A model generated the notes under the pieces. It made no database searches, was not told where the DNA came from, and saw only the letters and a program-made list of their open reading frames with translations. Source: Icerya purchasi (lineage: Eukaryota; Arthropoda; Insecta; Hemiptera; Monophlebidae). Taken from it: a stretch of 64,000 nt of DNA. The stretch spans positions 380,642,760 to 380,706,759 of the forward strand of contig CM077116.1 of NCBI GenBank assembly GCA_039619475.1, written 5' to 3'. The position numbers and the translations under genes were made by a program. Positions within the stretch are counted from its first letter, which is position 1; the number at the start of each line of letters is the position of its first letter. Below are positions 12,042 to 22,600 of this stretch, one piece after another.

Positions 12042-13121
12042 AGTTAGGAGAATTTCTAAAAACGTGGATGGTGTTCGTCTGCCCACTCGATCGGTAGAGA
12101 TTAAATTTGTTTCCTCCGTTCTTCCTTCCCATATCTCTATTTTTAGATTAATTTTTCCAATGTAATAAGTGCCATCGTTTTGGTCATATTTCTAATCTTT
12201 GTCGTGGTACCTCAACTTTCTGCGTTCATTGCAGCGACAAACATTCAATCTCAGAATGCCCTTCGATTAATTCCGCTCCCGTATGCCGAAATTGCAGAGG
12301 GGATCATGCCCTGAATGGCTTCGACAAAAGGATATAAAACGTATTATGGCCTATGAGAACATTCCGTTCTAAGAAGCTTGCGATATGAAAAGTAAATCTT
12401 TCGCATCATCAACCTTTTCTTACGCTGACAGAGCCGCAGCTCAACCCAAGGATCCAGTCTCTTCATTAACAAATCCTTCATCTGAAAAAATGTTTCCTCA
12501 GATGAGAGCACCAAGGTCAATAAAAGGCCAGTACCTTCACCGTCAATCTAATAAAAAACCGCAAACTAAAACTTCTCAATTTCCGTCTCTACCGTCCAAT
12601 CGCATACCTTTTCCATCTAATGGTTGGGCTTTGAAATCTAATGCCATTAATTTGAATAACTCTGCTGATCTTGTTACTTCTGATGATTCTTCTAATGAGA
12701 CGCCCTCGCAAATTTCCTCCCCAGTTGAGTCTTTCTCCTCTGCATTCATACAGCTCTTAGCTAGACATAACATTGCAGCTTCATCCGAACTTGAAAAATC
12801 TCTTCAATATTTGCTCCAGAGCTTTATGCCTCATGCCTTGTAATATATTAACATATTCAACATTTCAAATTTTGTTATATTCTGAACTATATTTGTTTAT
12901 TTATTTTTGTTTTTTTATTCTCTCTTTTTCTCCTCTTTTACACTTTTTCATCCTTTATAAATTGTACATTTTTCCTTTCCATGTGTTCCATTCTCTTACT
13001 TCTTGTTCCCCTGCTGCCCTGTCATATTATTTTTATATTAACCCATTATACTTTTTTACCTACCCTCACTCTCATCATCATGTCTTCGCCTATCTTAATT
13101 TACTTCTGATCTATATTCATA

Positions 13122-14027
13122 ATGGCTTACAAACTTAATATTCTGCAATGGAATTGTCGCAGTCTTAGAGTCAACAAGGATGCTTTGGAGGGCTTGCTGG
13201 ACTTTCACAAAATCGACGTGGCTTTGCTTTCTGAGATATGGTTAAAGGATTCTTCTGACATCAACTTTAAAGGTTTCACCTTAGTCAGTTCCTGTCGAAA
13301 TGACGGCTATGGAGGAGCTGCTGTTTTGATTAGAAATGACATTCTTTTCTATTCTCACAATATTCGCTTATTCAGTTCATCCTTCTCCCTACTTCCTAAT
13401 TTAGTTCATATTTCCATCCCTAACAACTCTGCTTGTCCTCTTAACTTTATCGCTGTCTACATTCCTCCTAATTTTGATCTTCGGAACTTTCCTTTTTCTG
13501 TTTTTTTTGATTCGCTTCCTTCCCCTTTTATTATAGGAGGAGACTGGAACGCTCGTTTTCCTTTTTGGGGTTGCTCCAATTATAATAGTAATGGTGTTAT
13601 TCTTGAAGACATTTTTTTCCGTAATAATCTTTTTTTGCTGAATGATAATTCTCTTACCTTCTATAGGAATCCAACTACGTTTAGTTCAATTGACTTAACC
13701 TTTACATCTCCTAACCTCGGTTTTAACTGTTCGTGGAAAACCTTAAATGACACGTTTGGAAGCGACCATGTTCCCATTATCATATCCCTTAACAACTTTT
13801 CTCCTCCTGTGCAGCCTGAACTCCTTCATACTCCTCAATGGTACCTTCCTAAAACCGATTGGTCGATGTTTCGCCGTATTGTCGATTCATTTCTTCCTTT
13901 TATCAATGTTGACAGGAATCCTATATCCCAATATCAGTCATTCACTCAATCTATTCCCTTTGCTCTTTCCTTATTTGCTCCTCCGTACCATTCTTTATTA
14001 AAAAATTTTAGTTTAAGTTGTTCTTAA
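13122..14027 (+). pseudogene. ORF2 N-terminus: APE-type endonuclease of non-LTR element A
   Basis: 301 residues. APE motifs occur in order: LQWNCRSL (residues 8-15), LLSEIWL with the catalytic Glu (about 35-41), VYIPP (about 111), GGDWNARFPFWG (about 138-149), a Ser-Ile-Asp-Leu-Thr block (about 187), and GSDHVPI with the catalytic His (about 212). This domain nicks chromosomal DNA to prime reverse transcription. All key residues are present, but the protein ends at 14027 about 70 residues past the domain and no RT follows, so ORF2 is truncated. Codon use is strikingly T-rich at third positions, giving the C/T-rich sense strand shared with the fragments near 30, 33 and 36 kb. The start Met was chosen because it lies just before the first endonuclease motif and 278 bp past the ORF1 stop. 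Confidence 0.85.
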
Positions 14028-14767
14028 AAGACTGGACAATGACGGTTGGTGGAATCATGATGGCCTTCACAATTACGACATTTTAACTGTACTTAAGGAT
14101 GGGAGCACTCATTACCTCGATGTGTTTCACCGCGTTTATTACAACGGGATTTACTGCGACATAAAGGAAAGCAAGCACGACCGTGGATAAGAGATCTCGC
14201 ATTAGATTATATTGGACATGGAAGATGGAAAAAATAGACGAACTCGGGGATTTTATGGGGAAGAAATTTTATTTCGACTAGAGGGATGAGGCAGAGTTCT
14301 TCACTCCATTCATTGTTAAGACACTGTGTAGAAATAACTGGAACCAGCGATAATACATCATTGAGGAGGTCATTTTTAGAGATATCGATTGGAATATCCC
14401 GAACAATACTAAACGAAAATAAATTTGTACTTGGAATGAAAATGTTGAATTTGTACTTTTCCAAAAAAAAAAAAAAATATAGTGTCTAATAGAAATTTGT
14501 TGACCGAAGAGGAATATCGTTAAAAAATTGTCGAAACTTGTTCTCCGCCAACTCGCATAATTTCATTGACCGCAGTAATTTTGCGGAATAAAAATTGAAC
14601 AGCTGAAAATAGATGTAGACTGACGATATTTTTATCCGATAGAGGTTCTAATATAATCTCGATAGAACTCGTAAAATTGCAGGGGAAAACATCGATATTA
14701 CGCGCAGTTAAATGTTAATGGTATTTGTTTTATTACTTTGCTTGGTAGCATTGTTATTATTAATAGA

Positions 14768-14820
<53 letters not shown>

Positions 14821-15592
14821 CATTGTTGCTATTATTATTCACATCAATACTACTGCTATTTGAAACATATTTTTTTATTATTATTATTTTTGACTTTTTT
14901 ACTTCATGTTAAAACTATCGATAGCATTGCTTATAACTATAGACTATGCAGAATTAACCAAGTCGGTTTACGAGAACCAAAATTCCTTAACAAGCAGACT
15001 GATTTGGGGGGGGGGGCTGGGACTGAGCTGAAGAGCTTCTGTTTATGTAAAGTCCACCTCCATCACATTAAAACAAAAGCCGGGTTTGGAAGAAGTTGTC
15101 GGACGGCCTCTCTTAGACACGAACTCATCAAATAATATAACGTAAACTATATATGAGCATATAGATAAATAGAGGAGGAAATTTAAAAAACATTAAATGA
15201 AATAAAAAAATCGATTCTAAAAGTAAAACGAAAGTAAACAAACCCAAAATGTAAGGGACAAATATGAGCTGCAGCAAGTACGATTTTTATTTACATAAGT
15301 AAAAATTAAATAATTACACGCAGATGAGTAATATTAAAGATCAGAAAAACACGTTTAGAAGATGAAAATTAATTATTATATAAAGTGGGACAATCTAGCA
15401 AGTTGATAAGACGGAAAATAAGCAGTCATAGATAACAGTTAGCAATAATGAAGTATATATATAAAAAAAAAAGAAATAAAGAAAATTGTTTGATCCGCTC
15501 CAACTGAGCCGATTTAGTTATCGTATCACGAAAATAGCTATAACTCTGTAAGTAATTTTAATTTTTGGAAAAATCTTTTTAGGGACATATTC
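14028..15592. other. Breakpoint of element A and non-coding sequence
   Basis: Immediately after the endonuclease ORF a plus-strand frame stays open to about 14189 (WWNHDGLHNYDILTVL and so on); I do not recognise it. An A run lies at 14462-14476. (ATT)n occupies about 14768-14822, and a run of 11 G lies near 15005. The rest to 15592 is AT-rich with no support for a gene. Confidence 0.4.
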
Positions 15593-15596
15593 TTAA

Positions 15597-16612
15597 CACT
15601 GCATTACACGTGCTGTATCTCACAGATACATAGTTCAGCGTTCTTCATCACTAGTTAGGCGTGTGAAGGGGGATCTTGTCCCCCGTCCTCCTATTCCTTC
15701 AGCTCGTCTTGCTCGACAGTCAGGCGAGCGTTGGTGGCCCCCCTGTGCATTTGAAGGTATGCTTAAGCGCTGTTTATCTCACTGACACGACGCGTGCTAA
15801 AATGTAAGTATTCTGTATTGTTTGATTTTTTAACTTAACTCTTTACTTTTTCATGGTATAAGTTGCGATACCTTGTGGTTGGTGGTATTTTCCACTATTC
15901 TAAATGTTGCTGGAATCAATAGCCAAATCATTTGTCTTGGGAATGGACAAAATGTACTACCTCGCCGAGTTTTCCTTCGTGAACTTGGGAATGAGCTCAT
16001 GGAATATCAGTTGTTAGTGCGATTGCAGCTAAAAAACTCGCCACGCACTATGGCCTCACGACTTTGAGAACTTCTTCCATATGATCGAATACCGCAGGCT
16101 TCAAGCAGCTCTGAAGCTACTGATGCTGGTAAATAGAAATGCTGCCAACCTTGTTGGGACGATAATAAAACGGCCAGGCTCACAAAATGTATGTGCAATG
16201 AATGTGGCTAATATTTATGCCTGAAGCATTGTGCCTATACTTGTGAATATGGCTGTAAAGCTGAAATTAAAGAAAGTGATTCAGAATAAATTTTTCTAAA
16301 TCTACTGTCTCTTACATATATTCAATCTTTTTATCCAGATACCAGAGCCATTACGAGCTCAAATTACTGAAACTTACGTCTATGTTATTAGCATTTAACG
16401 TTTCAAAATTCATATAGATTTATTTACTTCGATTTGCGATGAAGATGTTTTTTTAAAAATATTGTTATGGCTTCTTTATTTGTCTGTGCACCTTTTTGTC
16501 TGCGAAATACTAAAAATTCGATTTTGTTTTTTTTATTCAATGTAAAGATCGTGTATCTCACAGATACGACGCGTGTATTGGTTTTCCACCAGAGGGCGCG
16601 TGTAATGCAGTG
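15597..16612 (+). mobile_element. piggyBac-type element, internally deleted, between TTAA sites
   Basis: TTAA stands at both borders (15593-15596 and 16613-16616), the exact piggyBac target duplication. The termini are inverted copies beginning CACTGCATTACACG. Subterminal copies of GTATCTCACAGATAC, itself nearly palindromic, lie about 15 bp in from the left end and about 45 bp in from the right end. The 1.0-kb body holds only the C-terminal part of a transposase. Confidence 0.9.
15850..16289 (+). pseudogene. C-terminal piggyBac transposase fragment
   Basis: One frame from about 15873 to the stop at 16287-16289. It starts in the piggyBac catalytic-domain tail (LVVFSTILNVAGINSQII, then RRVFLRELGNELM and PRTMASRL) and continues into the Cys-rich C-terminus (CCQPCWDD, CNECG, CLKHCAYTCEYGC), which binds subterminal repeats in this family. 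Three in-frame stops break it (near 16065, 16135 and 16209). The N-terminal domain and two of the three catalytic Asp residues are deleted, so it encodes no active enzyme. The termini could have been mobilised in trans. Confidence 0.85.
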
Positions 16613-16789
16613 TTAATTATATAAACTATCAGAATATGCAAAAAAAAAAAAATTCGATTTTTTCATATTTCTAGACTAGAATACCCCTTTAAGGCTGAGG
16701 GTCATTCTAAAAATTTGTTTGTCCCATAAAATGTTCGACTAAATATCACAGGAAATGTTCGACGAAATTTCACGATAAAGTGTTACCAT

Positions 16790-17575
16790 GGAAACGTAAA
16801 AAAAAGTATTACTTATACATATATCGGATCCACGGTATCCGCTGTCTTTCGTATCAGGAACTCGTAAAAGATAACGGACTTCCAAGTGGAAGCACTGAAA
16901 GCGTTTCGCACAGCGTTCGCAAATGTTCGCATCGTTTTCGTCGACGAGTGCAGTATGGTCGGATCCGCTCTCCTCGGACAGATAAATTCTCGACTTGAAA
17001 ACATCATGCTTGATCATGAGCGTCCGTTCGCGAGTATAGACATGGTGTTTACCGGCGACTCCCGCCAACCATCACCTGTTTGCCAGACATAGATTTACAA
17101 AAGTTCTGCTGCGAAATTGTCTGGCAGTCGTTACATTACCACCTGTACATGCAAGTGATGCGATAAGCTGATGTCGCATTCTCATCTGTACTAACCAACA
17201 TTAATGATGATCAGTCCTTACTTCCGGAGGAGAAAGCGATGATCGAGTCTACTTGCATCGTGAATTCGTCGACCTCGAGTTTCCTCAGGCTATACGCCTC
17301 TTTTTCCGCATATTATATGTCGATCAGTTTAACGCAGATTCCGCGCACAGGACGCTGAAATGGACGAGGTTCTCGGTGGTGATCTTAGCTTGGATTTACG
17401 AGGGTTACACGGTCCCACATTCATGGAATTTATGCGCGCAGAATTCGGACTCGAACTGAAAAATGAACTAAGCATTTCCATATCATGCAATTCTACGTGC
17501 ATTGACGTCGTCTTTCACGACACGTTGACGCACTTCAAACACGCCATTATATCTCCTACTTTAGTACGGATCTAG
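16790..17575 (+). pseudogene. Helitron PIF1-like helicase fragment
   Basis: The segment 16886-17092 reads VRIVFVDECSMVG, then LGQINSRLENI and IDMVFTGDSRQPSPV. This is the Walker B (DEXX-type DECSM) and motif III (GDxRQ) block of PIF1-family helicases fused in Helitron Rep-Hel proteins. Further degraded pieces follow in other frames (EEKAMIEST near 17229-17255, FPQAIRLFF near 17280) in the order expected for the helicase. Frameshifts and stops are frequent. The Rep nuclease domain is not seen. Unwinding of the donor strand in rolling-circle transposition would be its ancestral role. Confidence 0.75.
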
Positions 17576-18850
17576 CGTCGCGAATATTATAGCTAAAAAT
17601 TTTGAACGCGGGTAAAAATACGCGCATCCCCGTATATTTCTCTAGTTTGGAACATCCGGATTTCCAACTTTAAAATTAGATCTCCGCGGCGACGAAAGCT
17701 CGAAATTTTGGAAAAAAATATTTTGTTTCCCGGGAATGAATGTATCCTTGGAAAGATCGCTATTTGTCGGAAACAAAACCGTATTTCATTTCCTTAACAA
17801 AATTTTCAAAGTTGCTGTAAAGCTAAAAAAATAGCGAAAAATGGCGTGTCCCCTAGCGCTGCGAGTATCGTAGCTAAAAATTTTAAACATGGTTAAAAAT
17901 ATGTGCTTCCATGTATATTTCTGTAGTTTAGAACATTCAGGTTCCCAGCTTTAAAAATAGAACGAAAGCTCAAAATTTTGTAAAAAAATTAAAAAATAAT
18001 AGTAGTTGCGTTGCGCGATTTCGTTTCACTTTTTCGTTTCACGAGCGATATTTAGGACATTTCACGTCAAAAACATTTTTTTCCCCGGAAATGTGATATA
18101 TCGTTGGAAAGATCGCTAATTTATCAGGAACAAAAAATCATATATCATTTTCCTTACCGAAACGTTCAAAGTTGTCGAAAAGTTCAAAAAAACGCGAAAA
18201 ATGACGTGTCCCCCCTTAGCGCTGCGGGTATTATTGCTAAAAATGTTGATCACTGCTAAAAATATACGTTTGCACGTTTATTTCTCTAGTTTGGAATATT
18301 CGGAATTCCAACTTTCCAATTAGACCCTCCGGCGCCGAAAGCTCGAAATTTTGAAAAAAAATATATTTTTTCCGGGCATGGAATATACCGTTGGAAAGAT
18401 TCTCAACCTCAAAATTTTGGAAATAAATATTTTTTTTTTCCGGCATGTGATATATTGTTGGAGAGATTGCTATTTAACGGGAACGCACACTCATAAGTCA
18501 TTTCCTTAACGAAAAACTTTTAAAGTTGACGAAAAGTTCAAAAAAGCGTGGATGATGACGTTTTTTTTTCGTTTCTGGACTACGCGAGTATCATAGTTAA
18601 AAATTTTGAACAAGGTTAAAAATATGTATATGTACATTCCCGTATATTTTTCTAGTTTTTGAAGCATTCGAGTTTCCAACGTCAGAAGTAGACCCTGAGA
18701 CGCGCGGAATACTCGAAATTTTTGAAAAAAAATTTTTTTCAGTCTTGTGATATATTAATTGAGGGATCACTATTTGTCGGGAACGAAACCGTATTTCATT
18801 TTCATAACGAAATTTTTGAGACGGCGATAATTTTAAAAAATTACGTTCCT
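17571..18850. repeat. Diverged tandem array, four units of about 290-360 bp
   Basis: The landmark GCTGCGAGTATCGTAGCTAA (variants) recurs at about 17571, 17857, 18217 and 18573. Each is followed by a shared series: AAAATATRYRC, TTTCTCTAGTTTGGAACATT, GAAAGCTCGAAATTTTG, and ATATTGTTGGAAAGATCGCT. Units differ by many substitutions and indels. The array follows directly after the Helitron helicase relic, as internal tandem repeats sometimes do in Helitrons. Confidence 0.75.
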
Positions 18851-18977
18851 CTTCCTCTTTGCAGGGGAAAAATCAAATTTCTTTGTTTTGAATTTAGCAT
18901 TATGTAAATATAAATTATAATTACGTTAACTTAACATACGGAATCCTCAACGCATGAAACATCATGCTTGACTGAAC

Positions 18978-20170
18978 TTGTCTTTAATTAATATCATATT
19001 TAATTTTTTTTTTAAAAACCGATGTACTTATAATACGAAAATAAGACAGACAATTCCGGTTTTATATAAATCGAAGCAGCTGCTGTCTTATAAAACACTA
19101 CGTATATACTACAATGCAATAATCATTCTAGAATTCTATATGGAATTCAAATATGGGCAGAGGCTAAGAAAACGGAAATCAATAAAATAGGTAAAATTCA
19201 AAAAAGGTGTCTGAAACTTATACACTGCCCTACTGGAAGCGAAGCGACTTGAGATAAATTATGTATAGAAGGAAAATAATGAAATGTCTCCCAAGATGTA
19301 CTACTACTATTACAGGTTACTTGAATATAATAGCAACAATATAAAGTTACCAACTAGGCAAAAAACTCGAATAACAAGAAATCAAAATAATATATATAAC
19401 ATATATACCCTAGAGGGGCAAATCTACGAATTGATAACATAGATGATTCGGTCCCAATTAAAATAATGAGTAATATCCTCAATCACATTTTAAACAAAAA
19501 CAGTATTAGTGTTTAGAAAAAAGGAAATAGTGAAATGGCAGAAGGAATGGTATAAGGAATAAAAAACCAAACTAGGTCATAATTCTTTCCATTCAGATAA
19601 TTCAGTTATGCAACTATTTGAATATATATTTCTACCCTAGAGGGGCAAATCTACGAATTGATAACATAGATGATTCGGTCCCAATTAAAATAATGAGTAA
19701 TATCCTCAATCACATTTTAAACAAAAACAGTATTAGTGTTTAGAAAAAAGGAAATAGTGAAATGGCAGAAGGAATGGTATAAGGAATAAAAAACCAAACT
19801 AGGTCATAATTCTTTCCATTCAGATAATTCAGTTATGCAACTATTTGAATATATATTTCTTCTGTGATCATTGTATCTTTTCATTACCGATACTTTTCTG
19901 CTGTATTACTCAAAGAAGAAAAAGTATGCGTATTGAATACATAAACAACCTTTATGTTTGGTGTGTATGCCTGTCTAGAGTTAAAGCGTATGTTATTATA
20001 AATATTTATTAGACATATATTAATTAAGGCTGTATTTATTTCGATTTCGTTCAATAAGCATGAATAATTTTGTAATGCGTGCTAGCTGAATAAACGATGA
20101 TAAGAGTGTCGGGCACTCACACAACGGGCATACTTGCCCTGTGAGACCCACAGCTTATTTAAATATAAAA
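18978..20170 (+). pseudogene. 3-prime end of a jockey-like non-LTR element (family B)
   Basis: Broken plus-strand frames near 19080-19300 contain the RT C-terminal block ILYGIQIWA...INKIGKIQKRCLKLI, which in jockey-type ORF2 proteins reads like LYGIQIWG...KIQRFQNKVLR. Downstream lie a duplicated 227-bp segment, a 3-prime UTR with a GGGCATACTTGCCC hairpin (about 20126-20139), and an A-rich tail (20167-20181). A closely similar fragment closes the window at 63600-64000, so this is a dispersed family. Confidence 0.7.
19407..19860 (+). repeat. Exact 227-bp tandem duplication inside the family B tail
   Basis: 19407-19633 and 19634-19860 appear identical base for base, each starting ACCCTAGAGGGGCAAATCTA. 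The unit covers the end of the RT-derived coding relic. Identity in an otherwise decayed element means either a very recent duplication or an assembly or haplotype artefact. Confidence 0.95.
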
Positions 20171-20483
20171 AAAAAAAGAAAATAATAATAATTTTTTTAC
20201 TTCAATTATTGTAACTAGAATTTATTTTTGATCTGAGCAAATATATATATATATATATATGTAAAATCAGCGATTAATGGATGAAAGCAGTGAGCATAAA
20301 TATTTAACCTTAACGGGGGAGAACTGTATATATGAAACCATAAGCAACAGGATGTTTGTTTCATTTTTTTACAGGCGTTGATCGAATGTGTTCGTTTTGC
20401 GCAGGAATAAATAAGTCCTATTTGTACATTAATAGGAAGCCATTCTCATGCAGAGAATATCGAATTATAATTTTATAAATATA

Positions 20484-20520
20484 CTAGCCTTTGTTTGCGG
20501 TTTCGTCCGCCTATTTATAT
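20484..20520 (-). mobile_element. Helitron-like 3-prime terminus
   Basis: On the minus strand the sequence reads a GCGGACGAAACCGC hairpin, about ten bases, then CTAG followed by T. A short GC hairpin 10-12 nt before CTRR and a T target base is the canonical Helitron end. The Helitron body would extend to higher plus coordinates (20521 onward), where no Helitron coding sequence is seen, so it is presumably a non-autonomous copy or an orphan end. Confidence 0.6.
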
Positions 20521-21468
20521 CCGATTCAGTAGGGATCGGTATGATTTTTTAAACTAATTAAACAATATATCTCTTAGATCGAGTGTGCAAAATTGATATT
20601 CCAAATTTGATTCACCTACGGTACATGTTCACCACAGATATACACCTAAACCGCTATCTCCCTCAAACTAGATTGTATTACGTTGCAAAATAGATTCAAA
20701 TAACTTTAACGAGAGTGGATAGTTTTTTTGACGGAAAATCATTGTGTGTATTGCAGAATTAAGCGGTAAAAAAAACTAACGTTTAAATATAGAATCTGAA
20801 AAATGCAAGCCATAATTAATGTAGTTTCTAAATTTTTGAATAACTAAATACCAGTTATTGTTTTTGGTACGAAATATAGTTTATTGAAAAACTTTTAAAT
20901 GAAAACTCGCAGTGATGAATTTCGGCATACCTAAGTCATTTACTTTATTTTCATTTGAAAATTTTACTCATATTTTTGAATAATACAATATGTACATAAG
21001 TAATTTATTTTTCGGATGCGTTATTTTGATTTGTGAGTTTTAACATTAGTCAGTTACTAGACCATATTTGGGTGTTTTTTTTTTTTAAATATAAATGATG
21101 TATTTAGAAGAAAAAAGAAAAAGTGTATATAAAGGTACAGGGAACTAGTGTGCTTAAATCAGAAGTGAGTACATGTGCGTATTTAACTAAAATAAAGTAT
21201 TAATAAATATAGAATCGTGTGTGTGGTAGTTTCCTGCGAAATGTACTTAAACTAAGGTGGTAAAAGGATGAAAAACATAGTCCCTCTCCTCACCAACGTG
21301 TGTGTTGATAGATGAGTTTTTCTAGGTATAACTTAAAATAACTTAAAAATATTATGTGCAATGATTTAATTCTTTTTGACTATTTACAGGAAGTGCATAA
21401 AATATAAAAACACCATGCTACATTTGCGGTTTCACGAATGAATTTGAGTTTAGGGAGTTAATAGTGTA
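20521..21468. other. AT-rich non-coding stretch
   Basis: Probably the body of the non-autonomous Helitron whose end is at 20484, plus the 3-prime flank of the minus-strand reverse transcriptase at 21469. No ORF with recognisable motifs. Confidence 0.35.
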
Positions 21469-22600
21469 TTAGTTGCCGTTTATGAATTTCCTGTGAATCG
21501 CAGACTCCATAAACAACAAGGGATTTGTAGAATTTTCTCTAGCGATGATTAGAGATATGGAGCTATTAATAGTATATATGGATCCAAGATCCTCAAATCT
21601 GGAACAGTGAAAAAGATGTTCAATGTTATCTTCAACACCAGAGAAGGTGCACACGGTGCATCCAGGGCCATCAGAAAGACGGAACCTATGCAAGTAGAAG
21701 CCAAACTTTCCGTGCCCCGAGAGCACCTGCGCATTGTAAAAATTAATGTTTAGGTTTTCTAATTTTGATCTGTCAAAAACTTTCGGGAAGAACATGTATG
21801 TCTTCTTTCCAGTTTGGCAACTGTCCCACCTTCGCTGCCATGTTGCAAGGAGTGTGCTGTTAATATGGTTTTTAAGAGTTTTGAGACTTGGGAAAGAATC
21901 CAAACTGGAAAGATCGATATCTAGGAACTGGATATTCTCAACACGGGATACATCTCCAACAATTCCGTATTCAGAGATGATGGAGGCATCCGTGACAAAA
22001 AGATCCAGTGGAAGAATGTTTGATATGACATTAGCAGCAGATGGAGGGCAGATTCTGTACAAAGACGAAATACTTCGAAGAAATTTCCTCTCTAGTGTTT
22101 GCCAACAGCATTTAAGATTTTGTTATTTATATAAATGATAGGGCCATACCTGTAAAGGGACTGAATCAGACCCTTATACAGGATGACCCTCTCCCCATAT
22201 TTAAGTTCAAAAGTGTTAGGCTGGAGTCTTCTGAGCTTATTGTAAACGTTATCGCATTTCTTGTATAAGTATTCAATATGTGGCAGAAATGTGAGTCGAT
22301 AATCGATGATTATACCAAGGTACTTTAATTGCCTGATGTGAGGAATGGGCTGCCTAGAGACGAGACTGAGAGATCCAATTTTTTGAACAATTCTCTGATC
22401 ACCAAATACTATAAATTGGAATTTCGCAACAGAGAATGTTATGCCTAAATTGTTAATGTTCTAGGTATTGACAAACAATCTCAATTAGCTTGAAGTCTCA
22501 TAATGTCTATCAATACCGAACGAAATACATAAGTCATCAGCGTAAGAAACTAAATTCATATTTTTTGTTTGAAAAGGACATGAATTCAATGTGGTTAGGC
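21469..22600 (-). pseudogene. Reverse transcriptase C-terminal half of a non-LTR retrotransposon
   Basis: On the minus strand the RT active site is visible as VSYADDLCISF (YADD at about 22533-22544). A block like LGIIIDYRLTFLPHIEYLYK follows with frameshifts (about 22310), then YKGLIQSLYRYGPIIY (about 22150). A final open frame of 197 residues ends at 21469. That frame contains a C-x2-C-x7-N-x2-H-x4-C knuckle (CTVCTFSGVEDNIEHLFHC), the hallmark after the RT of R1/jockey-type ORF2. At least two frameshifts precede it. The element would have used this protein for target-primed reverse transcription; this copy is inactive. No A tail was located. Confidence 0.7.

Larger units (their letters stand above)
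9345..12843 (+). pseudogene. ORF1 (nucleic-acid-binding, gag-like) of non-LTR element A, disrupted
   Basis: The N-terminal part (9345-9807) starts with a Ser/Pro-rich segment and passes into long Asn and Asn-Ser runs encoded by AAT/AGT microsatellite. After an insertion the Asn run resumes (10540-10615), followed by a folded domain of about 130 residues (FPLDHPGPF...ASVR) like the RRM-type domain of jockey ORF1 proteins. A second insertion splits it at 11004. Past that insertion the frame resumes at 12049 with RISKNVDG and LPTRSVEIKF. Three cysteine knuckles follow at about 12155-12320 (CNKCHRFGHISNLC, CVHCSDKHSISEC, CRNCRGDH), then a Ser/Asn/Lys-rich tail to the stop at 12841-12843. In-frame stops near 12162 and frame changes show it is dead. 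ORF1 proteins bind the element RNA for target-primed reverse transcription. Confidence 0.7.
9061..14027 (+). mobile_element. Non-LTR retrotransposon A (ORF1 plus 5-prime part of ORF2), with two nested insertions
   Basis: Sense-strand order is: a C/T-rich leader (about 9061-9344), an Asn-rich ORF1 with zinc knuckles (9345-12843, split), a 278-bp spacer, and an ORF2 that starts with an APE-type endonuclease (13122) and stops at 14027 before any reverse transcriptase. ORF1 with CCHC knuckles followed by APE endonuclease is the I/Jockey-superfamily layout. The two interruptions at 9808-10545 and 11005-12041 are later insertions. The 3-prime part (RT, RNase H) is missing here, but fragments of similar style occur at 29.5-30.6, 32.8-33.3 and 35.6-36.3 kb. 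Confidence 0.8.

Noticed and set aside
14712..14912. Leu-rich ORF like a signal or membrane peptide
   Set aside because: Produced by an (ATT)n microsatellite.
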